In this document: piece by piece, positions 24,225 through 33,162 of the stretch | Position numbering within the stretch: the first letter of the stretch is position 1 | Layout of the letters: each line of letters opens with the position of its first letter | Source of the DNA: Sphingopyxis macrogoltabida | GTDB taxonomy: Bacteria; Pseudomonadota; Alphaproteobacteria; Sphingomonadales; Sphingomonadaceae | Reading direction: 5' to 3' | DNA: 57,552 bases | Assembly: GCA_003241685.1 (NCBI GenBank) | Contig: QFPJ01000020.1 | Location: forward strand, 1 to 57,552 | The notes under the pieces: model-generated | Told to the model about the DNA's origin: nothing | The model's database searches: none | Seen by the model: only the letters and a program-made list of their open reading frames with translations | Translations under genes and position numbers: made by a program

Positions 24225-25310
24225 TCAGAGTCGCGTGACCCAGCCATGGGGGTCCGCGCCGCGGCCGCGCTGGATATCGACCAGCCGGGCCTTCAGCATT
24301 TCCGTCACCTGGCCGGGGCCGCCGGCGCCGATGGTGAAGCTGGTGTCGCCGCGCGTCACCTGGCCCACCGGGGTCACGACCACCGCCGTGCCGCAGGAGA
24401 AAGTTTCGGTCAGCCGCCCGCTTTTCGCATCGGCCTCCCACTGGTCGATCGCATAGCGTTCCTCGCGCACCGTCAGCCCGGCGTCGCGCGCCAGCGTGAT
24501 GATCGCATCGCGCGTGATGCCGGGCAGGATGGTGTCGGTCAGCGGCGGGGTGACGATGCTGCCGTCATCGAAGACGAAAAAGATGTTCATGCCGCCAAGC
24601 TCTTCGATCCAGCGCCGTTCGGCCGCATCGAGGAAGACGACCTGGTCGCATCCCTTGGCGATCGCCTGGCGCTGCGCGACCAGGCTCGACGCGTAATTGC
24701 CGCCGCATTTGGCGGCGCCCGTCCCGCCCGGCGCGGCGCGCGTATAATCGTCCGACACCCAGAGCGAAATCGCCGGCGCGCCCGACTTGAAATAATTGCC
24801 GACCGGCGATGTGATGACGAGAAATTGATATTCCGACGCCGGTTTTACGCCCAGGAACACCTCGCTCGCGAACATGAAGGGCCTGAGATAGAGCGCGCCG
24901 CCGTCGACCGGGGGAAACCAGTGCGCGTCCGCGGCGACGGCTTCCTTCACGGCGCCGATGAACAATTCCTCGGGCATTTCGGCCATCGCCATGCGCCGCG
25001 CGCTGGCATTGAAGCGCGCGGCATTGGCTTCGGGACGGAACAGCGCCATCGACCCGTCGTCGAGCCGATAGGCCTTCATCCCTTCGAAAATCTCCTGCGC
25101 ATAATGCAGCACGGCCGTCGCCGGATCGAGCGCCAGCGGCCCGCGCGGCATCACCTGCGCGTCGTGCCAGCCCCTGGCCTCGCTGTAACGGATCGAGACC
25201 ATATGGTCGGTGAAGACGTGCCCGAACGCCGGGTCCGCGATCGCCGCCGCGCGGACATCATCCGGCGTCGGATTGGGATGCGGAAGGCGGGCGAAGGCGG
25301 GAGCGAGCAT
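24225..25310 (-). CDS. ilvE: Branched-chain amino-acid aminotransferase
   Basis: A 361-residue fold-type IV PLP enzyme that interconverts Leu, Ile and Val with their 2-oxo acids, the last step of branched-chain synthesis. Signatures: HYAQEIFEGMKAY near residue 70, FRPEANAARFNASARRM near 92, the PLP lysine Lys201 in GGTGAAKCGGNYASS, and EELGGMNIFFV after residue 230. The size and the extended N terminus fit the eukaryote-like BCAT type (about 360 residues). The ATG was chosen because it precedes the conserved start and follows CAGGTG. It is divergent from the marR gene across 79 bases. Confidence 0.95.
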   Translation of the reverse strand: MLAPAFARLPHPNPTPDDVRAAAIADPAFGHVFTDHMVSIRYSEARGWHDAQVMPRGPLALDPATAVLHYAQEIFEGMKAYRLDDGSMALFRPEANAARFNASARRMAMAEMPEELFIGAVKEAVAADAHWFPPVDGGALYLRPFMFASEVFLGVKPASEYQFLVITSPVGNYFKSGAPAISLWVSDDYTRAAPGGTGAAKCGGNYASSLVAQRQAIAKGCDQVVFLDAAERRWIEELGGMNIFFVFDDGSIVTPPLTDTILPGITRDAIITLARDAGLTVREERYAIDQWEADAKSGRLTETFSCGTAVVVTPVGQVTRGDTSFTIGAGGPGQVTEMLKARLVDIQRGRGADPHGWVTRL

Positions 25311-25389
25311 GACGAAAGCACCTGTTGAAAACGGGGGATTGGCGCGCGCCTCTTGCCAAAGCCGGGCGCGCGGCGCAACGGTAGTCACT

Positions 25390-25902
25390 ATGCCGAATGA
25401 AAATTTTCTTTCACAAGTACCCGCCGCGTCTGCCCTTTTCTTGCGCGAGGACGAGGTGCGCCGGGGCATCGAATTTCTGTTCTTCGCGCATGGCGCGCTG
25501 TGGCGGGCGGTCGATGCGAGGCTGGCCGACCATGAGCTTGGCCGCGCGCATTACCGCGCGCTCTATTTCATCGCGCGCCAGCCGGGACTGACGATTTCCG
25601 ATCTGCTGGCGCTGCTGGGGGTGACCAAACAGTCGCTGGGCCGCGTGATCAAGGAGCTGGAGGCGCGCGCCATGCTGGCGACCCGGCCGGGCAACCGCGA
25701 CCGGCGGCAAAAGGAATTGCGGCTGACCGACACCGGCCGCGCCGCCGAGGCCGCCGTTTTCCAGACGCTGCGCGACGCGATGAGCCGCGCCTACACCCAT
25801 GCGGGACAGGCGGCCGTGACCGGATTCTGGCAAGTCAGCGAGGCGCTGATGTCACCGCGCGAACGCCAGCGCGTCGCCCGGCTCGGGCAGGATCAGGGCT
25901 GA
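25390..25902 (+). CDS. MarR-family transcriptional regulator
   Basis: A 170-residue winged-helix regulator. The core reads HYRALYFIARQPGLTISDLLA, then VTKQSLGRVIKELEARAML and the wing TRPGNRDRRQKELRLTDTGR, which carries the family D-x-R motif and a final LTDTG. The terminal helices form the dimer interface. The start ATG is at MPNENFLSQV; an upstream extension in frame runs into the ilvE promoter and is unlikely. It is divergent from ilvE, so it may control itself or that gene. The ligand is unknown. Confidence 0.9.
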   Translation: MPNENFLSQVPAASALFLREDEVRRGIEFLFFAHGALWRAVDARLADHELGRAHYRALYFIARQPGLTISDLLALLGVTKQSLGRVIKELEARAMLATRPGNRDRRQKELRLTDTGRAAEAAVFQTLRDAMSRAYTHAGQAAVTGFWQVSEALMSPRERQRVARLGQDQG

Positions 25903-25952
25903 ACGGGGATCGACGGGCGATCTTGCCGCGCCCGGCTCAGGACCGCCACCGC

Positions 25953-26783
25953 TCAGCCTTCGCCGCGCGCGATATCGGCCAGTTCGCGACCGCGATCGCG
26001 CGCCGCGCGCAGCACATTGGTCATCAGCGCCGCGAGCTGCCCGTCGGCGTCGAGCACATCGAGCCCCGCCTGCGTCGTGCCGCCCGTGCTCGCGACCTGC
26101 GCGATCAGCGTGCCCGGCCGCTCGCCGCTTTCGGTGAGCAGCGCGGTGGCGCCGCCGAAGGTTGCATTGGCGAGCTTCAGCGCATCGTCCGCGGACAGCC
26201 CCAGCCGCTCGCCGGCGGCGGCGTAGGATTCGATCAGGCGAAAGACGAACGCCGGACCGCTGCCGGTGAAGGCAGTGACGAGATCCATCGTCGAATCATC
26301 GTCCAGCGTGACCACCTGGCCCAGCGGCTTCAGCAGCGAATCGATCGCTTTCCGGTCGGCCTTGCCCGTGCTCGCCACCGCCGACACGCCCGCGCCGATC
26401 CGCGCGGCCAGATTGGGCAGGATGCGGACATGCGCCCCGGCATCGGGAAAACGCGCGGCCAGATCGGCGAGCGAAACCCCCGCGAGGATCGACAGCAGAT
26501 GCGTATCGGCGCCAATCGCGGGCGCCAGTTCCTCGGCAACTTCGCCCAGTTGCTGCGGCTTCATCCCCAGCATGATCCAGTCGGCGGCGCCGCCCGCCGC
26601 CCGCCATTCGGCCAGCGTGCCATGTTGCACGATGCCCGCCCGTGCGGCGGCAAAGGGATCGACGATCGCGACCAGCGCCGGATCGAGCCCCGCCGCCAGC
26701 CATCGGTCGAGCATGGCTCCGGCCATATTCCCACAGCCGACCAGCAGCAGCCGGCCGGAAAAACTCCGCAGCATCTTCGTCAT
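25953..26783 (-). CDS. proC: Pyrroline-5-carboxylate reductase
   Basis: A 276-residue NAD(P)H-dependent enzyme, last step of proline synthesis. The N-terminal Rossmann motif is VGCGNMAGAM (residues about 15-24), and MLGMKPQQLGEV near 71 is the VKPQ-type motif. The C-terminal dimer domain holds the family signature, with TAFTGSGPAFVFRLIE and TLIAQVASTGGTTQAGLD. Length is standard. It starts 18 bases after the phosphatase gene on the same strand, so it may be co-transcribed with it, although no functional link is known. Confidence 0.95.
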   Translation of the reverse strand: MTKMLRSFSGRLLLVGCGNMAGAMLDRWLAAGLDPALVAIVDPFAAARAGIVQHGTLAEWRAAGGAADWIMLGMKPQQLGEVAEELAPAIGADTHLLSILAGVSLADLAARFPDAGAHVRILPNLAARIGAGVSAVASTGKADRKAIDSLLKPLGQVVTLDDDSTMDLVTAFTGSGPAFVFRLIESYAAAGERLGLSADDALKLANATFGGATALLTESGERPGTLIAQVASTGGTTQAGLDVLDADGQLAALMTNVLRAARDRGRELADIARGEG

Positions 26784-26801
26784 GACCCTTCTTTTCGTCC
26801 C

Positions 26802-28481
26802 TTACCGGCAACTGTTCTCGGGACCCGAAAGCAGGTCCAGGCAGCGTCCGTCAATCTTGTTCGCATCGACCGCCAGGCCGATCAGCGACGCCAGCGTCGG
26901 CATGATATCCACCGTCATCACCGCATTGGGCTGTTCGAAACCGGCCAACCCCTTGCGCCAGAAGAGAATCGGTACGCGCCGGTCATAGTCCCACACCGAC
27001 CCGTGCGTCGCGACATAGCCGATACCCGGTTCGGGAATCGGGGTGACACGCGGCTTGAGCGCGATGATGAAGTCGCCCGACCGCGTGGGGTGATAGGATG
27101 CGCGCAGCTTGTCCATCAGCGTCCAGACGTCCGCCGGCCGTTTCGACACCGGATGCGCCGCCAGCTCCTCGCGCGTGACGACGGCCTCGACCTGCGGATG
27201 GGCACGAAGGCGCGGCAGGATTTCGGCGAGCGCCGCCTTGCGCTGCGCCGCGGTGAGCGTTTTCGCCAGATAATAATCGCCGCCGTCGCCGAACAGGATC
27301 GGCTGCCGCAGCCCCAGCTTTTCTGCGACCGCTTTCCCCACCGCTTCGGGATCGAGCGCCCGGTCGACGCGCTGCGCGTCGGGCCAGGCATTCTGGCGAT
27401 TGCGTTCGGGCAGGTCGTGGCCGCCGTGATCGGCGGTCAGCGCGACGACATAGTCGATGCCCGTCGCATCCAGCCGCGCAAAGAAATCGCCGAGTTCGCG
27501 GTCGAGACCGGCCATCTGGAGGCACATTTCGGCGCCCTCCGTGCCCGTCGAATGGCCGACGTAATCGGTCGCCGACAGGCCGACGATCAGCAGGTCGGTC
27601 GTCGCGCCCTCGCCCATTTTTCGCACCTGGCGCAGCGCCGCGGCGGTCGCGAGCACCGCGCCGTCTGCCTCGGTCGACGCGAGGAAGCGGCGGAAGTCGC
27701 CCGCGTCGCGCGCCATGCGGCCGGTGCCGACGGTCGCGCCCTTGGCATCGAGCGGAATCGCGATATCCTGCCGCACGCAATCGGCGGGCAAGGTCAGCGG
27801 CCCGCGCGGCTGGTTGATCGCGGCGGCGATCGCCGTGCTCGCCTGCTGCGCGGTCGGCGACAGAGCGGTGCCGCGATAGCTGGTGAGGCCGGTGGGGACG
27901 AGCCACATCAGTTCGTCCGCCTTGTGCCCGCCCATCATGATCGCCGAGCGGTCCTTGCCCGAAACCGAGACGACCTGCGTCCGCGCGTCGCGGTCCTTCA
28001 TCATGTCGCCGAGCGTCGGCACCAGCAGATGCGCGGCCGAAGGGGCATAGTCGCCGTTCTTCGACGATGTGCCCGCGACCGTTTCATCCTCGGCGCAATA
28101 GACGCGCTTGTCGGCGCGCGCGGCCGACAGATCGAAATAATGGTTGGCGACGATGCCGGTGCGCGCCGGATGGCTGCCGGTCAGGATCGTCGAATGGCCG
28201 GGACAGGTTTCGGTCGCGCCATGCGCCTGAAAGCCGGCGGGGAAGACGATGCCCGACGCCAGCCGCGCGAGCCCGCCGGTGAAGCGGCCGCGATATTCCG
28301 CGAAAATGTCCGCCGAAAACTGGTCGACCGCGATCATCACGATCAGTTTCGGCGCCGGGGTCGACGCCGTCACCTTTACCGCCGCTTCGGCGGGCACAGG
28401 CGCGGGCTGCGCGGAAAGGGACGCCGCGCCGGTCATCGCGAGCAGGGCGGCGAAGGAGGCGGTCAGATGTTTCAGCTTCAC
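26802..28481 (-). CDS. Exported alkaline phosphatase (PafA-like)
   Basis: A 559-residue protein with a signal peptide (residues 1-24). It belongs to the alkaline-phosphatase superfamily branch of PafA/type I phosphodiesterase-like enzymes: metal Asp53 in MIAVDQFSADIF, the nucleophile region HGATETCPGHST with Thr92, the second metal cluster in GLSATDYVGHSTG, ALTADHGGHDLPE, and the last His in YVATHGSVWDYDRRVP. It should release phosphate from phosphomonoesters in the periplasm, independent of phosphate control in known PafA enzymes. The CP after Thr92 and the length of about 560 fit PafA. It is divergent from the DsbD-type gene across 98 bases. Confidence 0.92.
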   Translation of the reverse strand: MKLKHLTASFAALLAMTGAASLSAQPAPVPAEAAVKVTASTPAPKLIVMIAVDQFSADIFAEYRGRFTGGLARLASGIVFPAGFQAHGATETCPGHSTILTGSHPARTGIVANHYFDLSAARADKRVYCAEDETVAGTSSKNGDYAPSAAHLLVPTLGDMMKDRDARTQVVSVSGKDRSAIMMGGHKADELMWLVPTGLTSYRGTALSPTAQQASTAIAAAINQPRGPLTLPADCVRQDIAIPLDAKGATVGTGRMARDAGDFRRFLASTEADGAVLATAAALRQVRKMGEGATTDLLIVGLSATDYVGHSTGTEGAEMCLQMAGLDRELGDFFARLDATGIDYVVALTADHGGHDLPERNRQNAWPDAQRVDRALDPEAVGKAVAEKLGLRQPILFGDGGDYYLAKTLTAAQRKAALAEILPRLRAHPQVEAVVTREELAAHPVSKRPADVWTLMDKLRASYHPTRSGDFIIALKPRVTPIPEPGIGYVATHGSVWDYDRRVPILFWRKGLAGFEQPNAVMTVDIMPTLASLIGLAVDANKIDGRCLDLLSGPENSCR

Positions 28482-28579
28482 GGGCGGGCCTCATCGGTTG
28501 GGGCGACAGTGCGGGCTGTCCTCTCGGCCAAAGCCGCCTATATGGCAAGCCTCGAACGATGAGGGACAGTGGAGCGGGC

Positions 28580-30676
28580 ATGGCGCTGGCGAACGACGGC
28601 ATTGTGACAGGGGCGGGATGGCGCGCGTGGCGGACGCTCGTCGCCATGGCCCTGTGCCTGCTCGCCTTGCTCGTCATGGCCGCGTCGGCGGCGCCGGCCC
28701 AGGCCCGGCCCACCCATATCGAACCCCGGCTGATCGCCGAATCGCCGGCTCCGGCCCCCGGATCGACGACGACGATCGCGCTGTCGATGACGCCCGAAAA
28801 GCCCTGGCACGGCTATTGGGCCAATGGCGGCGACGCGGGTTTCGGGTTGCAGATCGAATGGAACGCTCCCGAAGGCGTGACCGTCGCGCCTTTTCGTTAT
28901 CCGGTGCCCGAACCGCTGATCCTGTTCGGCATGATGAACCATGTCTATGAGCATCCCTATGCGCTGTTGGCCGACGTACGCGTCGCGCCGGACGTCGCGC
29001 CGGGCACCGACCTGACGCTGTCGGGCGTCGCCAACTGGCTGGCCTGCACCGACAAGGTGTGCGTCCCCGAACGCGCGGTGGTCTCGGTCGCGATGAAGGC
29101 GGGGGACGGCGCCGTGCCGCCGGCATCGCGCGCGCGGTTCGATGCGTGGCGGGCCCTGCTGCCGCAGCCACTCGACCGGGCGGGCACCTGGCAACGGCAG
29201 GGCGATACGGTGCGTTTCGCCATCCCGCTGCCCGCCGGAACCGCCACCGACGCGCCGCACCTGTTCGTCGAGACGCAGCAGCTCGTCGATTATGCCGCGC
29301 CGCAGGGTTTCAGCCGCAACGGCGACCATATCATCGCCGAAATCCCGGCAAAAGGCATGGCGTCGGGGCGGATCGATGCCTTGCTGAAGCTCGGCGACGG
29401 GCGCGGGCTGACCATCGCGTTCGATCCTGGCGCGGTCCCGGCCGCCGGAGAGCCGATCGCGAGGCGCGCATCGGCCATCGACGCCGCGCTGTTCTGGACC
29501 GCGCTGGGCGGCGCGATTCTGGGCGGGCTGATCCTGAACCTGATGCCATGCGTCTTTCCGATCCTCAGCCTCAAGGCGCTCAGCCTCGCCCGATCGGGCG
29601 GCGCGGCGCGCGAGGCGAAGGGGGAGGCGCTCGCCTATACGGCGGGTGCGGTCGTCACCGCCCTGCTGCTGGGCGGCGCCTTGCTGGCGCTGCGCGCGGT
29701 GGGCGAACAGGTGGGATGGGCGTTCCAGCTTCAACACCCGCTGTCGGTTCTGGCGCTCCTGCTGCTGGCCATGGCGATCACGCTGAACCTGCTCGGCACC
29801 TATGAACTGCCCGCGTTCGGCGGCGGCGAAGCGCTGACCGCGCGGGGCGGCGCGGCGGGCGGCTTCTGGACCGGCGCGCTCGCCGCCTTCGTCGCGACGC
29901 CGTGCAGCGGGCCGCTGCTCGGCGCGGCGCTCGGCGCGACGCTGGTCCTGCCCGCCTGGGCGGCGCTGCCGATCTTCGGCGGGCTGGGGCTGGGACTCGC
30001 CCTGCCCTTTCTCGCGATCGGTTTCGTGCCCGCGCTGCGCAATCGCCTGCCGAAACCCGGCCCGTGGATGGCGCGCTTTCGCCAATGGATGGCGCTGCCG
30101 ATGGGGCTGACGGCGCTGGCGCTCGGCTGGCTGCTCTGGCGCCAGCTCGGCGGCGGCAGCGCGCTTGTCTATCCCGGCATCGCGGCGGCGATGGCCCTCG
30201 TCCTGCTCACCCAATATGGCGCGATGCAGCGGGGCGACCGCCGCGCCTGGTTGCTGCTCGTCTCCGGCGCGTTGTTCCTCGGCGCCATGGCCGGCGCGAT
30301 CGGCGAGGCATCGCAGATGGAACGGCGCGCCGAGGCCGCCGGGTCGACCTATTCGGCCGAGGCGCTGGCCAGCGCCCGCGCCACCGGCAGACCCGTCTTC
30401 GTCTATTTTACCGCTGACTGGTGCCTGTCGTGCAAGGCGAACGAGGCGGGCGCGATCGAACGCGCGGCGGTGCAGGCCGCCTTCGACAAGGCGGGCGTGG
30501 TCACGCTGGTCGGCGACTGGACCAATGGCGATCCGGCGATCACCCGCACGCTCGCCGCGCACGGCCGCAACAGCGTGCCGCTGTACCTCTGGTATGCGCC
30601 GGCCGCCGCCGAAGCCCAGATCCTGCCGCAGATCCTGACCCCCGGCATGCTGGTGGAAAGGGCAGAAACGCGATGA
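28580..30676 (+). CDS. Thiol:disulfide interchange protein, DsbD/ScsB type
   Basis: About 698 residues. After a signal segment, the periplasmic domain carries a Cys pair (WLACTDKVCVPERAV). The membrane part has about eight helices with the CcdA/DsbD cysteines in NLMPCVFPILSLK and FVATPCSGPLLG. The C-terminal periplasmic thioredoxin-like domain has the CxxC motif FTADWCLSCKANE. Electrons flow from cytoplasmic thioredoxin through these three modules to periplasmic targets. The ATG at 28580 is preferred because GGAG lies six bases upstream. It follows no operon partner; a palindromic repeat separates it from the tlyA-like gene. Confidence 0.92.
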   Translation: MALANDGIVTGAGWRAWRTLVAMALCLLALLVMAASAAPAQARPTHIEPRLIAESPAPAPGSTTTIALSMTPEKPWHGYWANGGDAGFGLQIEWNAPEGVTVAPFRYPVPEPLILFGMMNHVYEHPYALLADVRVAPDVAPGTDLTLSGVANWLACTDKVCVPERAVVSVAMKAGDGAVPPASRARFDAWRALLPQPLDRAGTWQRQGDTVRFAIPLPAGTATDAPHLFVETQQLVDYAAPQGFSRNGDHIIAEIPAKGMASGRIDALLKLGDGRGLTIAFDPGAVPAAGEPIARRASAIDAALFWTALGGAILGGLILNLMPCVFPILSLKALSLARSGGAAREAKGEALAYTAGAVVTALLLGGALLALRAVGEQVGWAFQLQHPLSVLALLLLAMAITLNLLGTYELPAFGGGEALTARGGAAGGFWTGALAAFVATPCSGPLLGAALGATLVLPAWAALPIFGGLGLGLALPFLAIGFVPALRNRLPKPGPWMARFRQWMALPMGLTALALGWLLWRQLGGGSALVYPGIAAAMALVLLTQYGAMQRGDRRAWLLLVSGALFLGAMAGAIGEASQMERRAEAAGSTYSAEALASARATGRPVFVYFTADWCLSCKANEAGAIERAAVQAAFDKAGVVTLVGDWTNGDPAITRTLAAHGRNSVPLYLWYAPAAAEAQILPQILTPGMLVERAETR

Positions 30677-30687
30677 CAGCCTATCCC

Positions 30688-30777
30688 CGTCATTGCGAGG
30701 AGCGTGGCGACGAAGCCATCCCCAGCCATCGTCATGGAACGACGGCTGGGGATTGCCTCGCTTCGCTCGCAATGACG
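30688..30777. repeat. Palindromic intergenic repeat (CGTCATTGCGAGG type)
   Basis: A 90-base imperfect inverted repeat. The outer arms are CGTCATTGCGAGGAGCG and CGCTCGCAATGACG, the inner arms CCCCAGCC and GGCTGGGG. Its position between two coding ends and its structure fit REP/MITE-like repeats that I know from sphingomonads. It can fold in the mRNA and may protect the upstream transcript. Confidence 0.85.
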
Positions 30778-30788
30778 GAGTTTCGCTG

Positions 30789-31529
30789 ATGCCCAGGCAG
30801 CGCGCCGACCAGTTGCTCGTCGACCGCGGACTGGCCGAAAGCCGGACGCGCGCGCAGGCGCTGATCCTCGCCGGCCTGGCCTTTGTCGGCGACCGCAAGA
30901 TCGACAAGGCGGGGCAGCAGATCGCCGACGATGCCGAGATCAGCGTCAAGGGCCGCGACCATCCCTGGGTGTCGCGCGGCGGCATCAAGCTCGACCATGC
31001 GCTGTCGCACCTCGGCTGGGATGTGGCGGGCGCCGTCGCGATCGATGTCGGATCGTCGACCGGGGGCTTCACCGACGTGCTGCTGCATCGCGGCGCCGCG
31101 CGCGTCTATGCGGTCGATTCGGGCACGAACCAGCTGGCGTGGAAACTGCGGCAGGACGCGCGGGTCATCGTCCACGAACAGACGAGCGCGCGGATCCTGA
31201 CCGCCGATCATATCCCGGAGCCCGTCGACCTGATCGTCTGCGACGCAAGCTTCATCGCGCTGTCAAAGGTGCTGCCCGTCCCCCTGTCGTTCGCCAAGGC
31301 CGGCGCCCGCATGGTCGCGCTGATCAAGCCGCAGTTCGAGGCACAGCGGCACGAGGTCGGCAAGAAAGGCGTCGTCCGCGACCCGGCGGTTCACGCGCGC
31401 GTCTGCGCCGACGTCGCCGCCTGGCTGACGGAGAGCGGCTGGACGGTCCTTGAAACGGTCGAAAGCCCGATCACCGGCCCCGAGGGCAATGTCGAATTCC
31501 TGCTCGCGGCGACGAAGGTGGCCGCTTGA
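30789..31529 (+). CDS. tlyA: TlyA-family RNA methyltransferase (S4 domain)
   Basis: A 246-residue protein. Residues about 3-65 are an S4 RNA-binding domain (RADQLLVDRGLAESRTRAQA, VSRGGIKLDHAL). Residues about 75-240 are an FtsJ/RrmJ-type SAM-dependent methyltransferase with motif I VAIDVGSSTGGFTDVLL, motif IV DLIVCDASFIALSKV and a lysine in ALIKPQFEA. In TlyA this enzyme 2'-O-methylates rRNA. Homologues in some bacteria are annotated as hemolysin A, a historical name. The start is well placed after the repeat; the previous coding region ends 112 bases upstream. Confidence 0.93.
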   Translation: MPRQRADQLLVDRGLAESRTRAQALILAGLAFVGDRKIDKAGQQIADDAEISVKGRDHPWVSRGGIKLDHALSHLGWDVAGAVAIDVGSSTGGFTDVLLHRGAARVYAVDSGTNQLAWKLRQDARVIVHEQTSARILTADHIPEPVDLIVCDASFIALSKVLPVPLSFAKAGARMVALIKPQFEAQRHEVGKKGVVRDPAVHARVCADVAAWLTESGWTVLETVESPITGPEGNVEFLLAATKVAA

Positions 31530-31590
31530 CGCGGGGCGATGACGCCGCGACACCTGTCGCCCACGGATTCGCGCGCAAAGGACCATGTGC

Positions 31591-32142
31591 ATGAGCGAGA
31601 TTGCCACCCCCGACCAGCTTCGCATGTCCTTCTGGCGCTGGGCGATGGTGACGGTGCCCGCGATCGTCCTGATCGGCAGCCTGATGGGCATCCTGTCGAA
31701 CAGCGGCTATGACAATCGCTGGTTCGCCGCGCTCGACCGGCCCGCCATCGTGCCGCCGGGCTGGGTGTTCGGCGCCGTTTGGACCACGCTCTATATCGGC
31801 CTGGGCCTTGCATTGGCGATGATCCTGCACGCGCGCGGGGCGAAGGGGCGCGGTTTCGCGCTGCTGCTGTTCTTTGTTCAGCTCGCCGCCAATTTCGCCT
31901 GGTCGCCGCTGTTCTTCGCGCAGCATCAGGTGACGCTGGCCTTCTACCTGATCGTCTTCATCCTGCTGGTGACGATCGCGACCGCCTTTGCCTTTGCGCC
32001 GATCCGCCGGACGGCGGCGTGGCTGCTGGTCCCCTATATGGTCTGGCTCAGCTTTGCCGCGATCCTCAATTACCAGATCGATCAGCGCAATCCCGATGCC
32101 GAAACCCTTGTCCCCGCTGCCGCCAGCACCCAAATAGGGTGA
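31591..32142 (+). CDS. TspO/MBR-family tryptophan-rich sensory protein
   Basis: About 183 residues with five membrane helices. Family motifs: RWFAALDRPAIVPPGWVFGAVWTTLYI (W-x-P-P-x-x-x-F-x-x-x-W-x-x-L-Y), NFAWSPLFFAQHQ (W-x-x-L-F-F) and YMVWLSFAAILNYQI (W-x-x-x-A-x-x-L-N). The length is slightly longer than the usual 160. TspO proteins bind porphyrins and cholesterol-like ligands and in Rhodobacter modulate tetrapyrrole export. The start was chosen at the ATG eight bases after AAAGGA; an ATG six bases upstream sits too close. It is followed by ubiK. Confidence 0.92.
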   Translation: MSEIATPDQLRMSFWRWAMVTVPAIVLIGSLMGILSNSGYDNRWFAALDRPAIVPPGWVFGAVWTTLYIGLGLALAMILHARGAKGRGFALLLFFVQLAANFAWSPLFFAQHQVTLAFYLIVFILLVTIATAFAFAPIRRTAAWLLVPYMVWLSFAAILNYQIDQRNPDAETLVPAAASTQIG

Positions 32143-32202
32143 CGGCGCAAGGGAATGATGGGGCCGATGCCCGGCAAAAGCCCCCGACGAAGGAATGATG
32201 CA

Positions 32203-32541
32203 ATGCAGAGCGAGAACCGCTTTTTCGACGATCTGGCCAAGATGGTGAACGGTATTGCCGGAACCGTCGCCGGAGCCGGCCGCGAGGCCGAATCCGCGAT
32301 GCGCGAACGCGCGAAGGAATTTGTCGGCCGCATGGATTTCGTCAGCCGCGAAGAATTCGATGCGGTGAAGGAAATGGCCGCCAAGGCCCGCGCCGAAACC
32401 GACGCGCTGAAGGCCCGGCTCGACAAGCTGGAGGCCGCGGCCAAGCCCGCCGCCGCGGCGGCGAAACCGGCCGCGAAACCCGCGGTCAAGCCAGCGGTCA
32501 AACCGGCAGCCCGGCCGGGCGCGCGCAAACCGAAGGCCTGA
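32203..32541 (+). CDS. ubiK: UbiK-type ubiquinone biosynthesis accessory factor
   Basis: A 112-residue protein. The core RFFDDLAKMVNGIAGTVAGA and EFDAVKEMAAKARAETDALK matches the BMFP/UbiK family, whose members form trimeric coiled coils and promote ubiquinone synthesis with UbiJ. The C-terminal 40 residues are an Ala-Lys-Pro tail (AAKPAAKPAVKPAVKPA), common in alphaproteobacterial versions and probably disordered. The ATG was chosen from the conserved start MQSENRFFDD with GGAATG upstream. Confidence 0.85.
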   Translation: MQSENRFFDDLAKMVNGIAGTVAGAGREAESAMRERAKEFVGRMDFVSREEFDAVKEMAAKARAETDALKARLDKLEAAAKPAAAAAKPAAKPAVKPAVKPAARPGARKPKA

Positions 32542-32578
32542 TCCCCGCCCTTTTGTTCCCTTCTTGCTCCCCCGGCAC

Positions 32579-32606
32579 GGCGGGGACGCGGACTCGCGTC
32601 CCCGCC
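32579..32606 (+). terminator. Strong hairpin after ubiK
   Basis: Perfect 12-bp arms GGCGGGGACGCG and CGCGTCCCCGCC with loop GACT. It is followed by GCTTTCA rather than a T run, so termination is likely but not typical. It ends 22 bases before the YbjN gene. Confidence 0.55.
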
Positions 32607-32628
32607 GCTTTCACGCTAAGGCGCGGGC

Positions 32629-33135
32629 ATGAGTGACGATATTTACGACGATGACGACGATCAGGAAGCCGCGCCGATGGAGATGCTGGCATCCTATTTC
32701 GCGGCGCACGACTGGCCGCACGAAATGGTCAGCGAGGATGAGATCGTCGCCACCGCGCAGGGAAGCTGGACGACCTATGAACTGCGCGCGGTCTGGCGCG
32801 CCGACGACGGCGTCATCCAGCTGCTCGCCTTTCCCGACATCCGCGTCGTCGAGGACAAGCGCGCCGCCGCGCACGAAGCGCTCGCGCTGATCAACGAACA
32901 GCTCTGGCTCGGCCATTTCGAACTCTGGTCGAACAGCGGCACGATCCTGTTCCGCCACGGAATGCTGGTGGGCAGCAACGCCGCGCTGCCGCTCGATCTG
33001 GCCGAAACGCTGGTCGAAAGCGCGATCGACGAATGCGAACGCTTTTATCCGGTGTTCCAGTTCGTGCTGTGGGGCGGCAAAAGTCCCGCCGAGGCGCTGG
33101 CCGCGTCGCTGATCGAAACGCGCGGCGAGGCGTAG
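32629..33135 (+). CDS. YbjN domain-containing protein
   Basis: A 168-residue cytoplasmic protein of the YbjN/PF10722 family, built like type III secretion chaperones: PMEMLASYFAAHDWPHEMV, QLLAFPDIRVVEDKRAAAHE, FELWSNSGTILFRHGMLV and the C-terminal ESAIDECERFYPVFQFVLWGGKSP, typical of alphaproteobacterial members. An acidic N-terminal tail (DDIYDDDDDQE) is notable. Function is unclear; E. coli YbjN affects stress and motility. It is separated from ubiK by a hairpin and is convergent with the following beta-helix gene. Confidence 0.88.
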   Translation: MSDDIYDDDDDQEAAPMEMLASYFAAHDWPHEMVSEDEIVATAQGSWTTYELRAVWRADDGVIQLLAFPDIRVVEDKRAAAHEALALINEQLWLGHFELWSNSGTILFRHGMLVGSNAALPLDLAETLVESAIDECERFYPVFQFVLWGGKSPAEALAASLIETRGEA

Positions 33136-33162
33136 GACCTCGCTGAGGCCGAGGCGCGTGCG

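Noticed and set aside
25923..28562. 879-codon open frame on the plus strand
   Set aside because: It is antisense to proC and the phosphatase gene, both with clear motifs; its product is Arg/His/Gln-rich in the way that complements of high-GC genes are.
28538..31072. 844-codon open frame on the minus strand
   Set aside because: Antisense to the DsbD-type gene and the start of tlyA; the composition is that of a shadow frame and it crosses the palindromic repeat.
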